This document shows, in pieces, positions 34,166-45,647 of a stretch of 64,000 bases of DNA (position 1 is the first letter of the stretch; the number at the start of each line of letters is the position of its first letter). The notes below the pieces were generated by a model. The model did not search any database. It saw nothing but the letters and a program-made list of their open reading frames with translations, and was not told the DNA's origin. This DNA comes from Podospora comata (Eukaryota > Ascomycota > Sordariomycetes > Sordariales > Podosporaceae), in NCBI GenBank assembly GCA_017354895.1, contig CP071494.1:2666001-2730000 (forward strand). The letters are read 5' to 3'. Position numbers and translations under genes: made by a program.

Positions 34166-34689
34166 CTTGACGCTGGTGGTTGTTTGGGCTGAGTGGTTTT
34201 TGTCGGGAGAGAACGAGGAGCTGCCGTCAAGGAAATCGATGCCAATGTCAGCTCATTCTTGGCGGGTCATGCTGGCTGCGAGGGTGCTGATTGGTGATAG
34301 CTCTAGCTACTTCAACACTAGACCGCTGCAGCGATTTTGTCCTTGGAGCTCGCAATGCTCTCTGGGAGTGCGAAGCCTCGAGCGAGGTGGCATTCTCATG
34401 CAGGGCACTTGGTCACCTTTCCAAAACCCTTAGCACAATGTCAGCCACAAGTCACTGGCAAAAGGCAGTCACAAGAAAAAGCTTTGCCATGAACCTCATT
34501 GTAGATTGGTCAGTCTAGAAAGATCCGCTGAAACCGGAACGCCTTGTTATTCAGAGAAACATTCACCCAACCCTCTGTCTACCCATTTCCTTCTCCATAC
34601 GCCCAACCCATTCCGACCCATTTCCAGATGTCGATTGATACGGGGAAAACCAGCTAAGAATTGAGAGAAAGGAAGCTGATGCCGCGGGC
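34166..34689. other. intergenic, P450 promoter
   Basis: About 520 bp upstream of the P450 and downstream of the next minus-strand gene. Nothing else recognised. Confidence 0.5.
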
Positions 34690-35264
34690 TTAAGAAGCCG
34701 GGCCATGGTAGTCGCAGCGGTAGGAGCTGATACGATCGTTCCACCAACCATTGCCATCGGCAAGGTTTTGGTCGTTCTCGTTCGAGTACTGGGCGCCGGT
34801 GCAACCCGCACCACTATTTTGGTTGATGATGGTTAGCACACTGGCCATGTCATGAAGCGAAGAGGGCGCACTTACTCAAACCAGTGGCAGTCGGATTGGT
34901 CGACATTCTCGTTGGCAATGGAGCTGATGGCATTGTCAAATTTGGCGGGAATGTTACCTGAGAATGGGACGTCAGAAAGAGTAAGAATATGAAACAGCGG
35001 ATCGGAATACGTACGACACTCGCCTGTCCAAGAGTAACTGTGAGCACAGTCGCCCTGAGACCAGATGTGCTCGCAATAATAGATATGCATGCACCCGTCA
35101 ACTCCGGGGTTGCACTGACCGTGGTCACCCTTGGGACAGAAAGACTTCGTGGAGTCACAGCTGTCGCGGGCCTCGACCACCAAAGTGTTGTTGAAGTTGG
35201 CCGGGGCTGCAAGGACAGCAAGCCCCATAGAGAGGATGGTAGCAAAGAAGGTAACAGAGACCAT
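34690..35264 (-). CDS. small secreted Cys-rich protein with a crystallin-type WNDRISS motif
   Basis: Exons 35264-35015, 34957-34876 and 34813-34690, phases 1 and 2; 151 residues. Signal peptide MVSVTFFATILSMGLAVLAAP. The first half is Cys-rich (DSCDSTKSFC, QCNPGVDGCMHIYYC, GDCAHS, GEC). The second half reads SDCHWFDGAGCTGAQ, then LADG, then WWNDRISSYRC. NDRISS fits the N/D-N/D-x-x-S/T-S calcium site of beta/gamma-crystallin-type folds, and the spacing of Cys, Asp-Gly and Trp resembles half of such a domain. Secreted crystallin-like proteins occur as fungal effectors or antimicrobials; that role is inference. The start codon is fixed by the signal peptide; longer in-frame extensions are not used. 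Confidence 0.82.
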
Positions 35265-37124
35265 TTTTACGGTAATGAGAGGCTTGGGCAAAGGTAAAGG
35301 AGTGGCGAATGGGTGGTGGGACAGGTTAGATGCTTGAGAACAAGAGAAGAAGATGATGATCCTGTTGAGCATGGGAGAGAAGAGAATTGGGAAGGCAGAA
35401 GAGGATGGGAAGTGCTCAATATATACTGGGAATTTGTGACCCACGCTCTACGCGTGGGGCCTTGCGAATTCCGCTATCCGTTCGCAAATCTGGTTATCTC
35501 GAGCGAACAGAAGAGTAAACAATGATCTTGTTGCCTGCTTGGTCTCCACTTGGGAACAAGTGACAAGATCAGATGGAGATTGGGAAGTCACAGAATCTCG
35601 GCCAGTGATGTCGTTTGGGCCGGCCGAGTGCGGCTCTGCTCGGCGTCGTTGCGGCTTAGATACGGTTGGAAGATTTTATTGGAGGAGAAAAATGCGTGTG
35701 TCTGGTATTGTCTTGGCAGAGGGGAGTTGGGATGAAAGCAGGAAAGGCAAAGGGGAATAGAGGCTTTGGAAGCACGCCCCTCTCCATTCACTCAGCTAGG
35801 CGGGCTCGGGGAGCCCAGTCCTGAGGAGGATTTTGTTCAAGAGCTGTGTATCTACGGGATATGGCAAGGAACAACTGACCACAGACAACAACGATGATGC
35901 TTTGGATTGGCCGAAAGGCCACCTGTGGCGGGCAGCTGTGGTTTGGAGGGACTGATATCATGATTTGTGTGAACGGATATACCCATTGCCTCGGCTTTTG
36001 GCCGAGGACGTCTTTTTGGTACGATAACTTGTCAGCTCCTTTTTTTCCGCAGAAGCTCATGTCACTCAGAGGCTCTGCGCGCCGGTTGATAGCCAACTTA
36101 AGCAGTAGGTTGCATGAGCTGGCACGAGTGACAACTTCATGAGGCACTTCTTTCTGCTTTTCACGTGGTTTCACAATAGATTGGTGACCTCAAGGCCACA
36201 AGGAAACCATTCACCTGGCACAAGTGACGGTGAGTCACATAAGGTATAAATACGGCTCACAAGTCAATGGCGTCATGGGAACCTTTCACGTAGGCTTTTT
36301 GTCTCAAGCCTGGCAGTTCTATTTATCGTCAGCAGACTCGCTTTACCTCGGTGTAGAAAACCTCTACATAGCCATTGTTATAGGGCCAAGGGTTTTGGTG
36401 AATTAAAGGGTTAAAGGACAGGGCAATATAAGGGTAGCTTGCCAATAGGCTTTACCAAAGGCCGAAGGGAGTGCGGCAAAGTAACGTTTTCCACGTATAT
36501 TTAGGGGAGTCCGCTGTTACCTAGCGGACCAATTATCTTTTATTTTCCCTAGTAGTTAATTCAACTTTTTATTATGGTTTAAATTCTACACAGGACTAAG
36601 TCCCGTATCAGACATATCATGGGATCCATAATTCAGTGAAGACTCCTCGTGATTGTATCGTACCAAAAGGACGTCCTTAGCCAAAGGCCGACGCAAGGGG
36701 TATATCCGCTCACAGATTGTGTGTGCTTAACACTTATAGAACATCATGACAATTACCATGTAACTTCAAGCCAAACTTTGGGCGGTAAGATATGAGTAGA
36801 GAGAGCCGGGGGAGTTCTCACAGGGCAAGGAACGGGACGTTCAGCCTTAAGCCGAACCTTTCCATCTTTTGCATATTGCAATCACTTTTCCAGGAAATCT
36901 TTGGTCTTAACCATGTGCATTGTGCACTTCAGGGTCAAAGTACAGGACAAAAGCCTGGGAAAAATACATGAAACAAAGTATCATTGACTGGCCAACAATG
37001 ACTATTGAGTCGTCAAACGACCTCTATCATAAAACTGCAACCATGACCCATCGCTGTACCGCTGCCAAACCAATAATTCCATCCATGCTGAATACCTCCA
37101 TAATCTGAATCATGCCTTTCGCCC
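35265..37124. other. gene-free, TA-rich intergenic region
   Basis: 1.86 kb. From about 36200 the DNA is TA-rich with no open frames of note, consistent with old RIP-altered sequence. A hairpin with 7-bp arms (GTCCGCT/AGCGGAC) lies at 36509-36529. No coding, tRNA or transposon ends were recognised. Confidence 0.5.
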
Positions 37125-37870
37125 CTAATTCATTTCCTTTTTTGAATTCCACACCATGGACGCAAAGGCTAAACTCTGATCATCCCCCTTAACCTGCACA
37201 ATCATTCTCCTTAGTTCCTTGAACCCATGCTTGACATACAAGGCCTCCCCCATTGGTGTCGAAATAACATTAATAGCCTTTTCTTTTTTTTCCTTGCTTC
37301 CTCCTTCCCCCACTCCAACAACTTTGTTGCCGCACCACGGCACCGATACCCTGGCGAGGTAGAGAGCTCGGCCAATTCCATGCGTCTCTAACCAAGTCTA
37401 TTCTGGTAATACTCCCAATCCCGCGCGACGGCAGCGTTGAAGGCCTTCATACGACACTGGCTGATGTTTTCTTCGCTCGTATCGGGGGGCCGCTTGTCGG
37501 ACGGCTTTTCTAGCGGTTGTTCCGGCTCCTTGGTGAGCTCCTCGTAGGTGGTGTTGGTGATATCCACTAGTTCGTCATTCGGGCCGTCTTTGGGAACTTT
37601 GTTCCAGATGGCGCAGGCGGTGATGGATTTGCTACCCTGCATGTCGATGTCGCCTGGTGTTCCTGAGTCGGGGACTTTTGCAACCATCAAGATAAAATCT
37701 GGAGAGAAGAGGCAAAAGCGGTATTCTTTGCGGAGTCTCTTCAAATGATCTTGACGGTATTCTTCTGGGTAGAGGTAGGGTATGTTTTCCGCGTATGGTG
37801 CCACGAGTTGGGCGATTTTGACGATGGCGTCGAGGTCGCCTTTTACGGCGGAGCGGATTGTGATGGACAT
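37125..37870 (-). pseudogene. GNAT N-acetyltransferase, frameshifted and internally deleted
   Basis: The first 160 codons (37870-37388) read MSITIRSAVKGDLDAIVKIA, then FILMVAKVPD, ACAIWNKVP and ARDWEYYQNRLG, followed by a stop. This is the N-terminal half of a fungal GNAT acetyltransferase. In another frame the C-terminal half follows at once: TWLETHGIGRALYLARV, then VISTPMGEALYVKHGFKELRRM, ending MVWNSKKEMN (stop 37125). Intact relatives carry a HP..RRRGxGRAL acetyl-CoA loop between the halves; here LETH runs straight into GIGRAL, so about six to ten residues of that loop are lost together with a frameshift. No GT-AG pair explains the change as an intron. The C-half also contains an A-rich slip-prone run (37279-37294). 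Non-functional as acetyltransferase unless a rare splice form exists. Confidence 0.78.
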
Positions 37871-38223
37871 TTTGATGGAATATAAGAGTTGAATTCAAAG
37901 CTATGGAAAGTCAACTGCGAGAAGTTAAGAGCTAGAAAACAAACATACCCAGATTGGCCAGAGCACCCAGCGGAGCGACCTCACTCAGACAGATGACCAG
38001 CAGATGCACCTGCCCAAACCGAACAGGCAGGTACAGCCGCCATACCACATCTTGTGTGGAAAAGGCGCCTTTCCGGTCTGTTAGCCGGAGCCTTGAGACT
38101 GCGGTTTGATCAGGATGATGATAAACTTTCTTCACAGTTGAGGTGTCGGATCGATGTGCCTAGACCGTCCGGCCAGTCGCAGTCCCAGTAATTTACCTAC
38201 TTGATGATCAGACTATCTGATGC
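37871..38223. other. short intergenic spacer
   Basis: About 350 bp upstream of the GNAT relic and downstream of the EH-domain gene. Nothing recognised. Confidence 0.5.
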
Positions 38224-39516
38224 CTATGAATCCAAGAACCTCACACCCCTAATCACAATCTTCGGCAGTCTCGTAACCCCCATCCTCTGCTGCTTTATCA
38301 TATACATCGCCACGGCAAACTCATCCTTGGTAAGATACCCATCCGTATCCACATCTGCCAGCTCCCATATCTGTCCCAACACCAGATCCGGCAGTTTGGA
38401 ATTATTCAAGAAAACACACGCTTCCTCCCCTCTGATCATACCCTTCCCATCCGCATCAAGCCTAGCAAAGACCTCATCAAACCGCGCCTTATCCTCCGGC
38501 TCAACCAACCTTTCCCCCCTAATACGATCTAACACCATCCCGAACTCCTCCCTGCTGAGGAACCCCTTGTTGTCTTTGTCCACCTGCTGCCAGATCCTCC
38601 CCAGCGTCTCCACTGGTAGACAGGACTGTTCAAAAAAGGGGCTTGCTTCCGTGCCAAGGAGGTATCCTTTCCCTCCTGCGTCAAGCTCATTGAAGAGCTG
38701 GTCGTGGCGAGCGCGCTGAATGAGCTCCATTGCATGAGCGAACTGTCCTTTGGTCAAATATCCTCGGCTGCCTTCGTCTCCCTGGTCCCAAATTTCAGCA
38801 AGGGTTTGGCTTGGTAGGTTGAACTGTTGGAAGAACGGCACCGCTTCGTCTCCGTTTATAATCCCGTTGCTGTCCTGGTCCAAAGTTTCAAAAATGTCAT
38901 CCCACTGGGATCTAGGATCATGTGGTGGTTCCTCGGTGTATATCGTGACAGCTCCGGTGTTCTGAATTATTCCCAGATCCTGATCTCCAGTGGTTGAGGG
39001 GGTGGTGACCGCGGTGTAGACATCTATCACCTCTTCCGAATCCGAACCGACGTCGTGCACAGTCACCGAAACCTGACTTTTAGCACTCTTAAGACCTTTA
39101 ACAGCCAAAAGAGCAACGGCATCCAGCGCCATGTGCAGTGTATCTCGGTGAGCCTTCAACAATTCCCGCTGACCATTAACCTCAGCCTTAATCGCAAACG
39201 TCCACTGCAGGCCCCGATTGGGGCGCTCGCAGCTGCCAAGGGTTTTGTTGATCTCCTCAATGACATTCGAGCAGTTCCCGATCGTCGAAAGAGCTCGGTT
39301 GTGAACATCCTCGGGTATGGCGCCGTCATCAATGACAGCCGTATCCTCTCTCAGCAACTCGAGCACGAGCTGAAGCTGCGCCAACTCGCCTGTCACTGCC
39401 AAAAGGTCAGACCTTGCGTCTCGGGAACGCCGACAAAACGTAGCAACCGCCGCTGCCGTTTCCCCGACGACGGCGACAAGATCTAAAAGCGCAGTAGTGG
39501 TGGATACCGGAGCCAT
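38224..39516 (-). CDS. HeLo-like N-terminal domain fused to three EH domains
   Basis: Single exon, 430 residues from the ATG at 39516 (MAPVSTTTALLDLV; 23 more in-frame codons lie upstream, with an ATG at 39585, but lack conservation). Residues 1-150 are all-helical and resemble the N-terminal domain of fungal STAND/NLR and HeLo-like cell-death proteins (TALLDLVAVVGETAAAVATF, ELAQLQLVLELL, IEEINKTLGSC). Three EPS15-homology modules follow at about 203-268, 269-335 and 344-410, each with the signature (LAEIW, LGRIW, LGQIW) whose Trp lines the NPF-peptide pocket. EF loops: DQDSNGIINGDE in EH1, DKDNKGFLSREE in EH2, and both DADGKGMIRGEE and DVDTDGYLTKDE in EH3 look calcium-competent; the others are degenerate. 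EH domains bind endocytic NPF proteins. The combination suggests a membrane- or death-signalling protein recruited to endocytic sites; inference. Confidence 0.85.
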   Translation of the reverse strand: MAPVSTTTALLDLVAVVGETAAAVATFCRRSRDARSDLLAVTGELAQLQLVLELLREDTAVIDDGAIPEDVHNRALSTIGNCSNVIEEINKTLGSCERPNRGLQWTFAIKAEVNGQRELLKAHRDTLHMALDAVALLAVKGLKSAKSQVSVTVHDVGSDSEEVIDVYTAVTTPSTTGDQDLGIIQNTGAVTIYTEEPPHDPRSQWDDIFETLDQDSNGIINGDEAVPFFQQFNLPSQTLAEIWDQGDEGSRGYLTKGQFAHAMELIQRARHDQLFNELDAGGKGYLLGTEASPFFEQSCLPVETLGRIWQQVDKDNKGFLSREEFGMVLDRIRGERLVEPEDKARFDEVFARLDADGKGMIRGEEACVFLNNSKLPDLVLGQIWELADVDTDGYLTKDEFAVAMYMIKQQRMGVTRLPKIVIRGVRFLDS

Positions 39517-40385
39517 TTTCGGATCGATGATGGACAAAAGCGTCACAACTATCTTCTCACGGAAACCACGAGCCCAAGATTTCAAGCCTACAACCCCAAC
39601 CCAGCTGAGCCCAAGCTAGCCCAATCCTCAATCCAACTAGCTCTTCAGCCGCACCACCAGCTGTCCCTCTTCTATTCGTACCAATAACTCCTCTCGCCAT
39701 CAACCCCTTCCGAACAAACACCCACTCTAACATCTCCGAGGAGAAACCCAAAAAAGAAATTTAACTCCCAGGGTTAGGGTCGGCCCATTCCGTTGCCATG
39801 CAACACAGCCCCCTTTATGCAGCCCCACTCCCCCCTGAATCCGCTCCAATCGCAAAACACCCAAAAACAGGAGATAAAGTCCGGCTTTTTTTCTGCTGTA
39901 CCCCGTAACACAGATTAGTCCTGCAGGCACTGCCTTCTTCTTCTCTTTCAACCTCTATCTCCAAAACAGGCCATTCCTTTTCCCAGAAACCGGATTATTG
40001 TACGCGGTGCATTGCTCGTACCTTTGCTGCGCTATGTTTTGACCCTAACCTTGACACACAGACAAGGGGGGGTTCGAGGGGCAACTACACACCTACGTGA
40101 ATCTCAATCAGCCCACCAACTGTGCCTAAATAAAAGAGGCAAATTGCGAGGTTGACTTGCGGTTGCGAAATCTTCAAAGAATGTTGGGTGAAATACAGAG
40201 TGAAAAAAAGCATAAAGGCTGGGGCATGCGCACTGGTTTCTCAAACATGAGTAGCTGTTTATCTTCAATGGTCTGTAAAGCTATTTCTTGGGGAGGGGGA
40301 GAGGGTAAGACTGGAAGGAGTCATTTCCATATTCATTTTTGGTATCAATAACTATTTCCCTGCCCAAACTCCACCCCCAGTAAAT
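39517..40385. other. intergenic, EH-gene promoter
   Basis: Upstream of the EH-domain gene and downstream of the Zn2Cys6 gene. A double telobox, AGGGTTAGGGT, lies at 39770-39780, about 255 bp upstream of the start at 39516. No coding sequence accepted. Confidence 0.5.
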
Positions 40386-42746
40386 CTACCACAAAGGCAC
40401 CATTCCCTGTTGCTCCACAAACGGCGGCAACCCCAGCGCCATATTATCCTGAAACATCCCCCCAGTCTCCATGGCAAAGCCAAAGTCATTGTTCGTGTAC
40501 ATAACACCAGCAAAGTCCACATTCGTGGGATAATCGAAAGGCAGAAAATCAGGCCCCAGCAAAGGTGTGCTGGCCCGGGACAAGGGGTCCGGAACACCCA
40601 ACAGCCCTACGCCAGTATCCGATACCTCCCACGTGGGATATTCCACAGAAGCAGACATAAGCGTTGAAGGATCGAGCGTAATGAGTGGCACAGAGAACTG
40701 TTGTTGCTGCCGTAGCTGCACGCCATGCAGCATATTCGCAATCAGCCCTTGTGCTGCCGTTGCTGCCCCATCAAAGAGTCTTTGCCTGAATGTGTCTGTG
40801 TTGACGTCATCGGCGTACAGATTTGATGTGACGTTGATGCTGACCGCTAGCAACAAATTGAACTTGGCTGCCACCACTCCTAGGTGATACCTCGTCTGCC
40901 ATAGGTCTTGCAGGAAAACCAGAGATTTGATCAACAGCTCGCGGAAAACACACCCTGTCCTTTGTGGGTGGCAGAGAATGCGGATGTTGTCTAGCTGGCG
41001 TAGTCGACCAAGAATCCAGCAAGATGCCATCGCCGAACGAGCAGCATCGGTCCAGAATAGCTGGCAGGCCATGTTGCTCATGTCAGAGCTAATCTGGCAT
41101 AAACTGCGAAACTGGTGCAAAACAGAAGCGGCATTGTCCCACAGTTCCAACAGCTGACTGCGTTGCGAAGCTTCTGGAGATGTGCCTAATGTGCTGCCCA
41201 GTCCAGTAATAGAGAGGAAGCTGGTCATTGGGATCGAGATCAGAGATTGCTGAAGCTCCTTGATTGGGTCTGTGGGTTTGGCGCCAGATCTCAGTGCAGG
41301 TGGTAGTTCTGTCAGGAACTTCCCGAATGCCGCTCGAAGACGCGCCTGAAGTTCGTTGGTAGAAGGAGGTTGGGGTGAATAAAGCGCTTGGTGTAAAGGT
41401 CCAATCACTTGGGCCAGCTTTGCTGCAGCGACCGAAAAATTGATGTCATTCTCGGCTGTCCTTTCAAGATCCGAGTCTGTCGTTCCGTCGGATTCCCGGT
41501 CTAACGTACGGAGACTGATCGGCAGTGGTAATGGGCAGTCGCTTTCCTCCAAGCGCAAACTGAACTGTGTTCCACTTCGTATCGAGTACTCCAAATTCAA
41601 CCGCACGAAGCACCACCAGAGGCGCTTTCTGAGCTCGGCAAAATACGGCGTGACCTCCACGAAGAGTGCTGGGTCGCGATGAAGACCCATGCTGGTTGTG
41701 ATATCCCTAATCAGCCCATGAAGCGGAAGCAAATCGTACATCTTGTCCGTCTCCGACGCCAAAATGCTCTTCATGACTGCTAGTAGCAGCAAAACCTGTA
41801 CCACACCACAACATGGCTTTTGGAACTTTGGTGTATATATGCAATTCTCGACAGCCCTCGCCAATCTCCTCCCACGGTGCCTCTCTTGTTCGCTGCTCTG
41901 CATGGCGATGCTGACAGCTAGCAGGATTTTGCATATGTGCACCGGATGATCGAGGGAACCTGAATAAATGCGATCCAAATCTCTGTTAAAAGCTGGCTGG
42001 TCGAGGATTCCGTACAGGCGCCCAGATGTCTGGAAGTATTTCGCGATCCACGCCTCGCATTCCTGTCGTTCGGGTAATAGCGATCGAAGGCTGGCGCTGT
42101 CCCTTCCCACTGACGGTTCGGAGACATTGTTGTATGTCCTTAGCTGAGCTTTGAGCTCGGCAAATGCCTTGCGACTAGTGTGAAATTCAGGCGAGTGATC
42201 CAACATTGCCTTCAACACTGTCATCTCGTTACATGGAGCCAACCAATGGCTCAGGCCCATCACGCGAGTCTTGAACGCAGTGCCCTTGTAGGCATTGCCT
42301 CTCGGTGCGCGAGCAACATTCTGCTTTTCGGCTGGTGATGGCGTTGTTGGTGTGGACTCTGGTGTTTCCCCTCTTGATGAGCAGCTGTCTGGTGGCGTGT
42401 GTGTTTGTGTCGGGCCCTCAGGGGATAGTTGTGCTGATGGTGAGGGAGCTGAGGACGATGAAGGAACGCGCAGTCTTGATCGCGGTCTTGGAACGTCCTG
42501 GCGATCTTTGGGAGTGCTGTAAATACACTCGGTGGCGATACCACGATGTTTGCATTGGCCACAGGGAGATTCGCGATCGCATCGTGTTTTTCGCGTCCGG
42601 CACTTCCCCATGTCAACATCCAATGTGATCCAGCTAGCTTCAGTCTCAGTGGGGACTCATCTTACCTGCCAGCAAGACACAGCTTCCCGAACTCTGGGTC
42701 GTTTCCTCCCTTTCAGCTGTTGCTCGATGAACGAGTCAGCGCTCAT
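40386..42746 (-). CDS. Zn2Cys6 fungal-specific transcription factor
   Basis: Exons 42746-42666 and 42602-40386 (63-bp intron, phase 0), 765 residues; an in-frame ATG at 42767 would add seven. The small first exon supplies the start of the zinc cluster: the splice gives VSCWQCRTRKTRCDRESPCGQC.., ending at TEC, so all six Cys are present. Without the intron the first two Cys are lost. A Pro/Ser-rich linker precedes the middle homology region (HVCK-type: DHPVHICKILLAVSIAM, SMGLHRDPALF, LRKRLWWCFVRLNLEYSIRSG), typical of PF04082-containing activators of secondary metabolism and catabolism. A Gly/Phe-rich acidic end may be an activation domain. It lies 1.2 kb from the P450 and 3.7 kb from the PKS start and is the likely pathway regulator, by position. 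Confidence 0.9.
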
Positions 42747-43973
42747 GTGGCTGAATGTTAAAGTCATGTCGAAGTGCCAACAGTCGGAACCAGCGAACAA
42801 AATATGTTCTTGGACTTTCCCAAAATTGAAACCTCAGGGAGGAGAGATCGAGATCTTGATCCCACGCAGAAGGAGGACAGAAGTGAAGATAAATCCAAGC
42901 TCCGGGATGCGTCATTAGTCACTCGGGCAGGATTCATGCCGAACGAAATCGGGAGCGGAAGAGAGTTGAGGCAGTGACATCGAGAAGGCCAGCAGAAGCC
43001 GGATGGAAGCCAATGGCGGGAAGGGAATGTAGCGCCGGGTTGACATCGGTCAATAGTGTCAATACCTCGAGTCCTTTTGCAGGAGGCGGTGCCTGCATGA
43101 TTGCATTGGGAGAAGGAGCGACCACGAGAGATGGCCGGAAAGTAACCCCGCGCCACCACCACTACCACCACCATCAGAGGCCTGCCATGCATTGCAGACC
43201 ATGCAGAAGCATCAAGACATCTTCAGGTGGCTGGAGGAATTTCTACTGCAATACCAGCATTATTAATCACGGCCCATACATTGGTGTCGGCTCTTTCAAC
43301 AGTAGCCATCCCAAGCGCCCTTGGGAACACGACATTCCTCTCTGCATCTCCTCGGGCAGAAATGCAACGAAGCTTTCCTTTTGTTCCACTGCATAAACAC
43401 AGCCCTTGACACCACCTCCCCTCAAAAGCTTGCGATTGGATCGATCAGATTAAGCTTCTCCCTGCTTTTCCCAACCTCCCACGGCAAAGTGCGGGGTCTG
43501 ACCCGACCAACTGGGCTCATGGAAAGGTGGTCTGGAAAGGCCCCCGCACGTGACCTTCCATGCGTAACTTCGTATGCACATGTAGGGCTGAGCCTCAGTG
43601 AAGCTGCAGCTCTTCAAGGGCGGTCAAGAAGCAAGTCGATATTGCGACTGCTGCCCCGCCGTCGACGTCGGCGAACGACGGAATACTCATCGGATTTCCA
43701 TTGGCATTGAGCATTCTAGAGCAAAACACGTCAACCGGCAAAGATGAGGCAGTGCAGAAAGGTCTGTAGACAGGTGACTTGAAGAAAATGCAAAAGTAAC
43801 GTGCCATGGTATTGTTAATATCGTCATATATGGAGTGGTGTTACAGTGTCATCTCATGAACCCTAACCCTCAACATTGCCATGTCGCAAACACCCAACAT
43901 GCAAGGAAAGACAAAAGAAATCTACGGTTTATGTTTGATGTTGTACAAAGATTAACAAGTCGTTTCTATCGGA
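42747..43973. other. intergenic between regulator and P450
   Basis: 1.2 kb. Contains a CCA/CCACCA-rich tract (43150-43178) and a double telobox, AACCCTAACCCT, at 43859-43870, 100 bp past the P450 stop. No gene accepted. Confidence 0.5.
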
Positions 43974-45647
43974 TCAAACCGAAACCTCCTTCTTGCCACC
44001 GCATCTTGGAGTCATCCGGACATTGAGCCCGGTCTGAGCAACCATCCAATGGTTTTGCACCTTCCAGTCGCCCTCAAGCGTCATCTATCAGCAATGTTAG
44101 CATGCGGTTTGATGTAATTTTTGGGAGAAGACTTACCCGATACCGCCAAAACAAAGTTGGAATCAGCTTGTAAATCTCCAAATATGAGATATTCTTCCCC
44201 AAGCACGTCCTCCGTCCAGCTCCAAACGTCAACAGACACCTCTCCATCTTGACCCTTCTCTCCCTCTCACACAACCATCTCTCCGGCCTGAACTTGTCTG
44301 CATCTTCCCCGAAGACCTCCTTGCTGCGATGAACAACCCAAGGATTCATTCCCACAACCGTCCCCCCTTCAAAGTGCACGCCGCAAAGCTCCACGCCACC
44401 TTTACCCACCACCCTCTCAAGCGGCAGCCCAATGACAGGATGTAACCTGCCCGCCTCCTTAACACACGCATCCAAGTACGGGAGACTTTGAGACTCCTTC
44501 CATGTGACATTATCCGATAGTCGGCCCTCGCTATTCGCCTGTGAAAGTTCCTCCATCAGCTTACCAAGACAGTCCGGATGTTTGATCAGAAAGTAAATGA
44601 CGGCTCTCATCATGATGGCAGTTGTATCGCTCCCAGCCAAGACATTAGATGTCGCCCAAGCAGTGACGAACCAGTCCAGGATATCCGGGTTCTTCTGCTT
44701 GGCCTCCAGAAAGCGAGACATGAAGTCCTTGGTATTATGGTACGTGGTCGTTTTCTCTACTTCGCTGATGTTTGATCTTTCATGCGCTCTGGCGAGAGCA
44801 AACGCCACAATGGGGGAGCTGCCTTCGGGAAGGAATCGCGCGAGAGGGTTCTTCGCCAAGAGGTTGTCAAGCCAAGGGATCTGGCCAACCTTTTACACCG
44901 TTAGCGTTCAGGGAGGAGGGTCCAAGTTCCGGATATCACTTACCCATGAGGCGTACTTGAAGACCTTCTGAATACTGCCCATGATCCCGTCGACATCCTT
45001 TGCTTCATCAAGAAAACCAAGACGTTTGCTGAACGTGATCTCGCCCATCACGTCAAAGGCAAACCACTGAAGCCATGTCCCAAGATCCACTGTTTGCCCA
45101 TCTTTGGCCGAAATTTCATCCAACTTCGTCAGAAAGAAACAAATAGTGGTGTCAACATGTGGCTCAAACTCGACTAGATTCGACATAGAGTATATATGAG
45201 CAATCGGTCTCTTCATAGCCCGGTGGAGGGTGTCATCCTGGGTGTTGAACAGCCCTTGGATCACCCTGCCGCGTGACATGGGCTGCATAACCTTGTAGAA
45301 ATCGGACTAGTGAAACCCAGATGTCAGATCTGCCGTCTCTTCTGTGTTACAGCGTCGGAGCTACCTACCTTTTTGAGATTGACCCCAGTACCATAAATCT
45401 TTAGGACCTCTTCTGGGTCGTCAATACTGATGCAGTTCGGCCCGAGGCGTACAAGTCTACCAAATCGGTCGTGCAGCTGCATATGAACATGATGTGCTTC
45501 GCCAGACCATGCCCATCTGAGCCTGGGGAGATTCGATATGGATGCGAAGAAGGGTCCAGGAACTTTCCGATGTCTTGCCCAGGATCGATATGTCAACACC
45601 ACCACATATATCGCCCCAAAGACCAATGCAGCAAGTTGAAGGATCAT
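43974..45647 (-). CDS. cytochrome P450 of the polyketide locus
   Basis: Exons 45647-45369, 45306-44944, 44889-44137 and 44084-43974, all phase 0; 501 residues. Starts MILQLAALVFGAIYVVVLTYRSW (membrane anchor), then KVPGPFFASISNLPRL. I-helix VLAGSDTTAIMM has the classic AGxDTT. K-helix KEAGRLHP holds ExxR. FRPERWL is the PERF-type motif. Heme loop FGAGRRTCLGKNIS holds the axial Cys. The final exon adds EGDWKVQNHW and RMTPRCGGKK. The class resembles pisatin-demethylase-like fungal P450s. It is transcribed away from the PKS gene across a shared promoter, so it probably oxidises the PKS product; inferred from position. Confidence 0.93.

Noticed and set aside
37125-37870. Programmed frameshift in the GNAT gene
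   Set aside because: The join also lacks several residues of the acetyl-CoA loop, so a frameshift alone would not give an intact protein.
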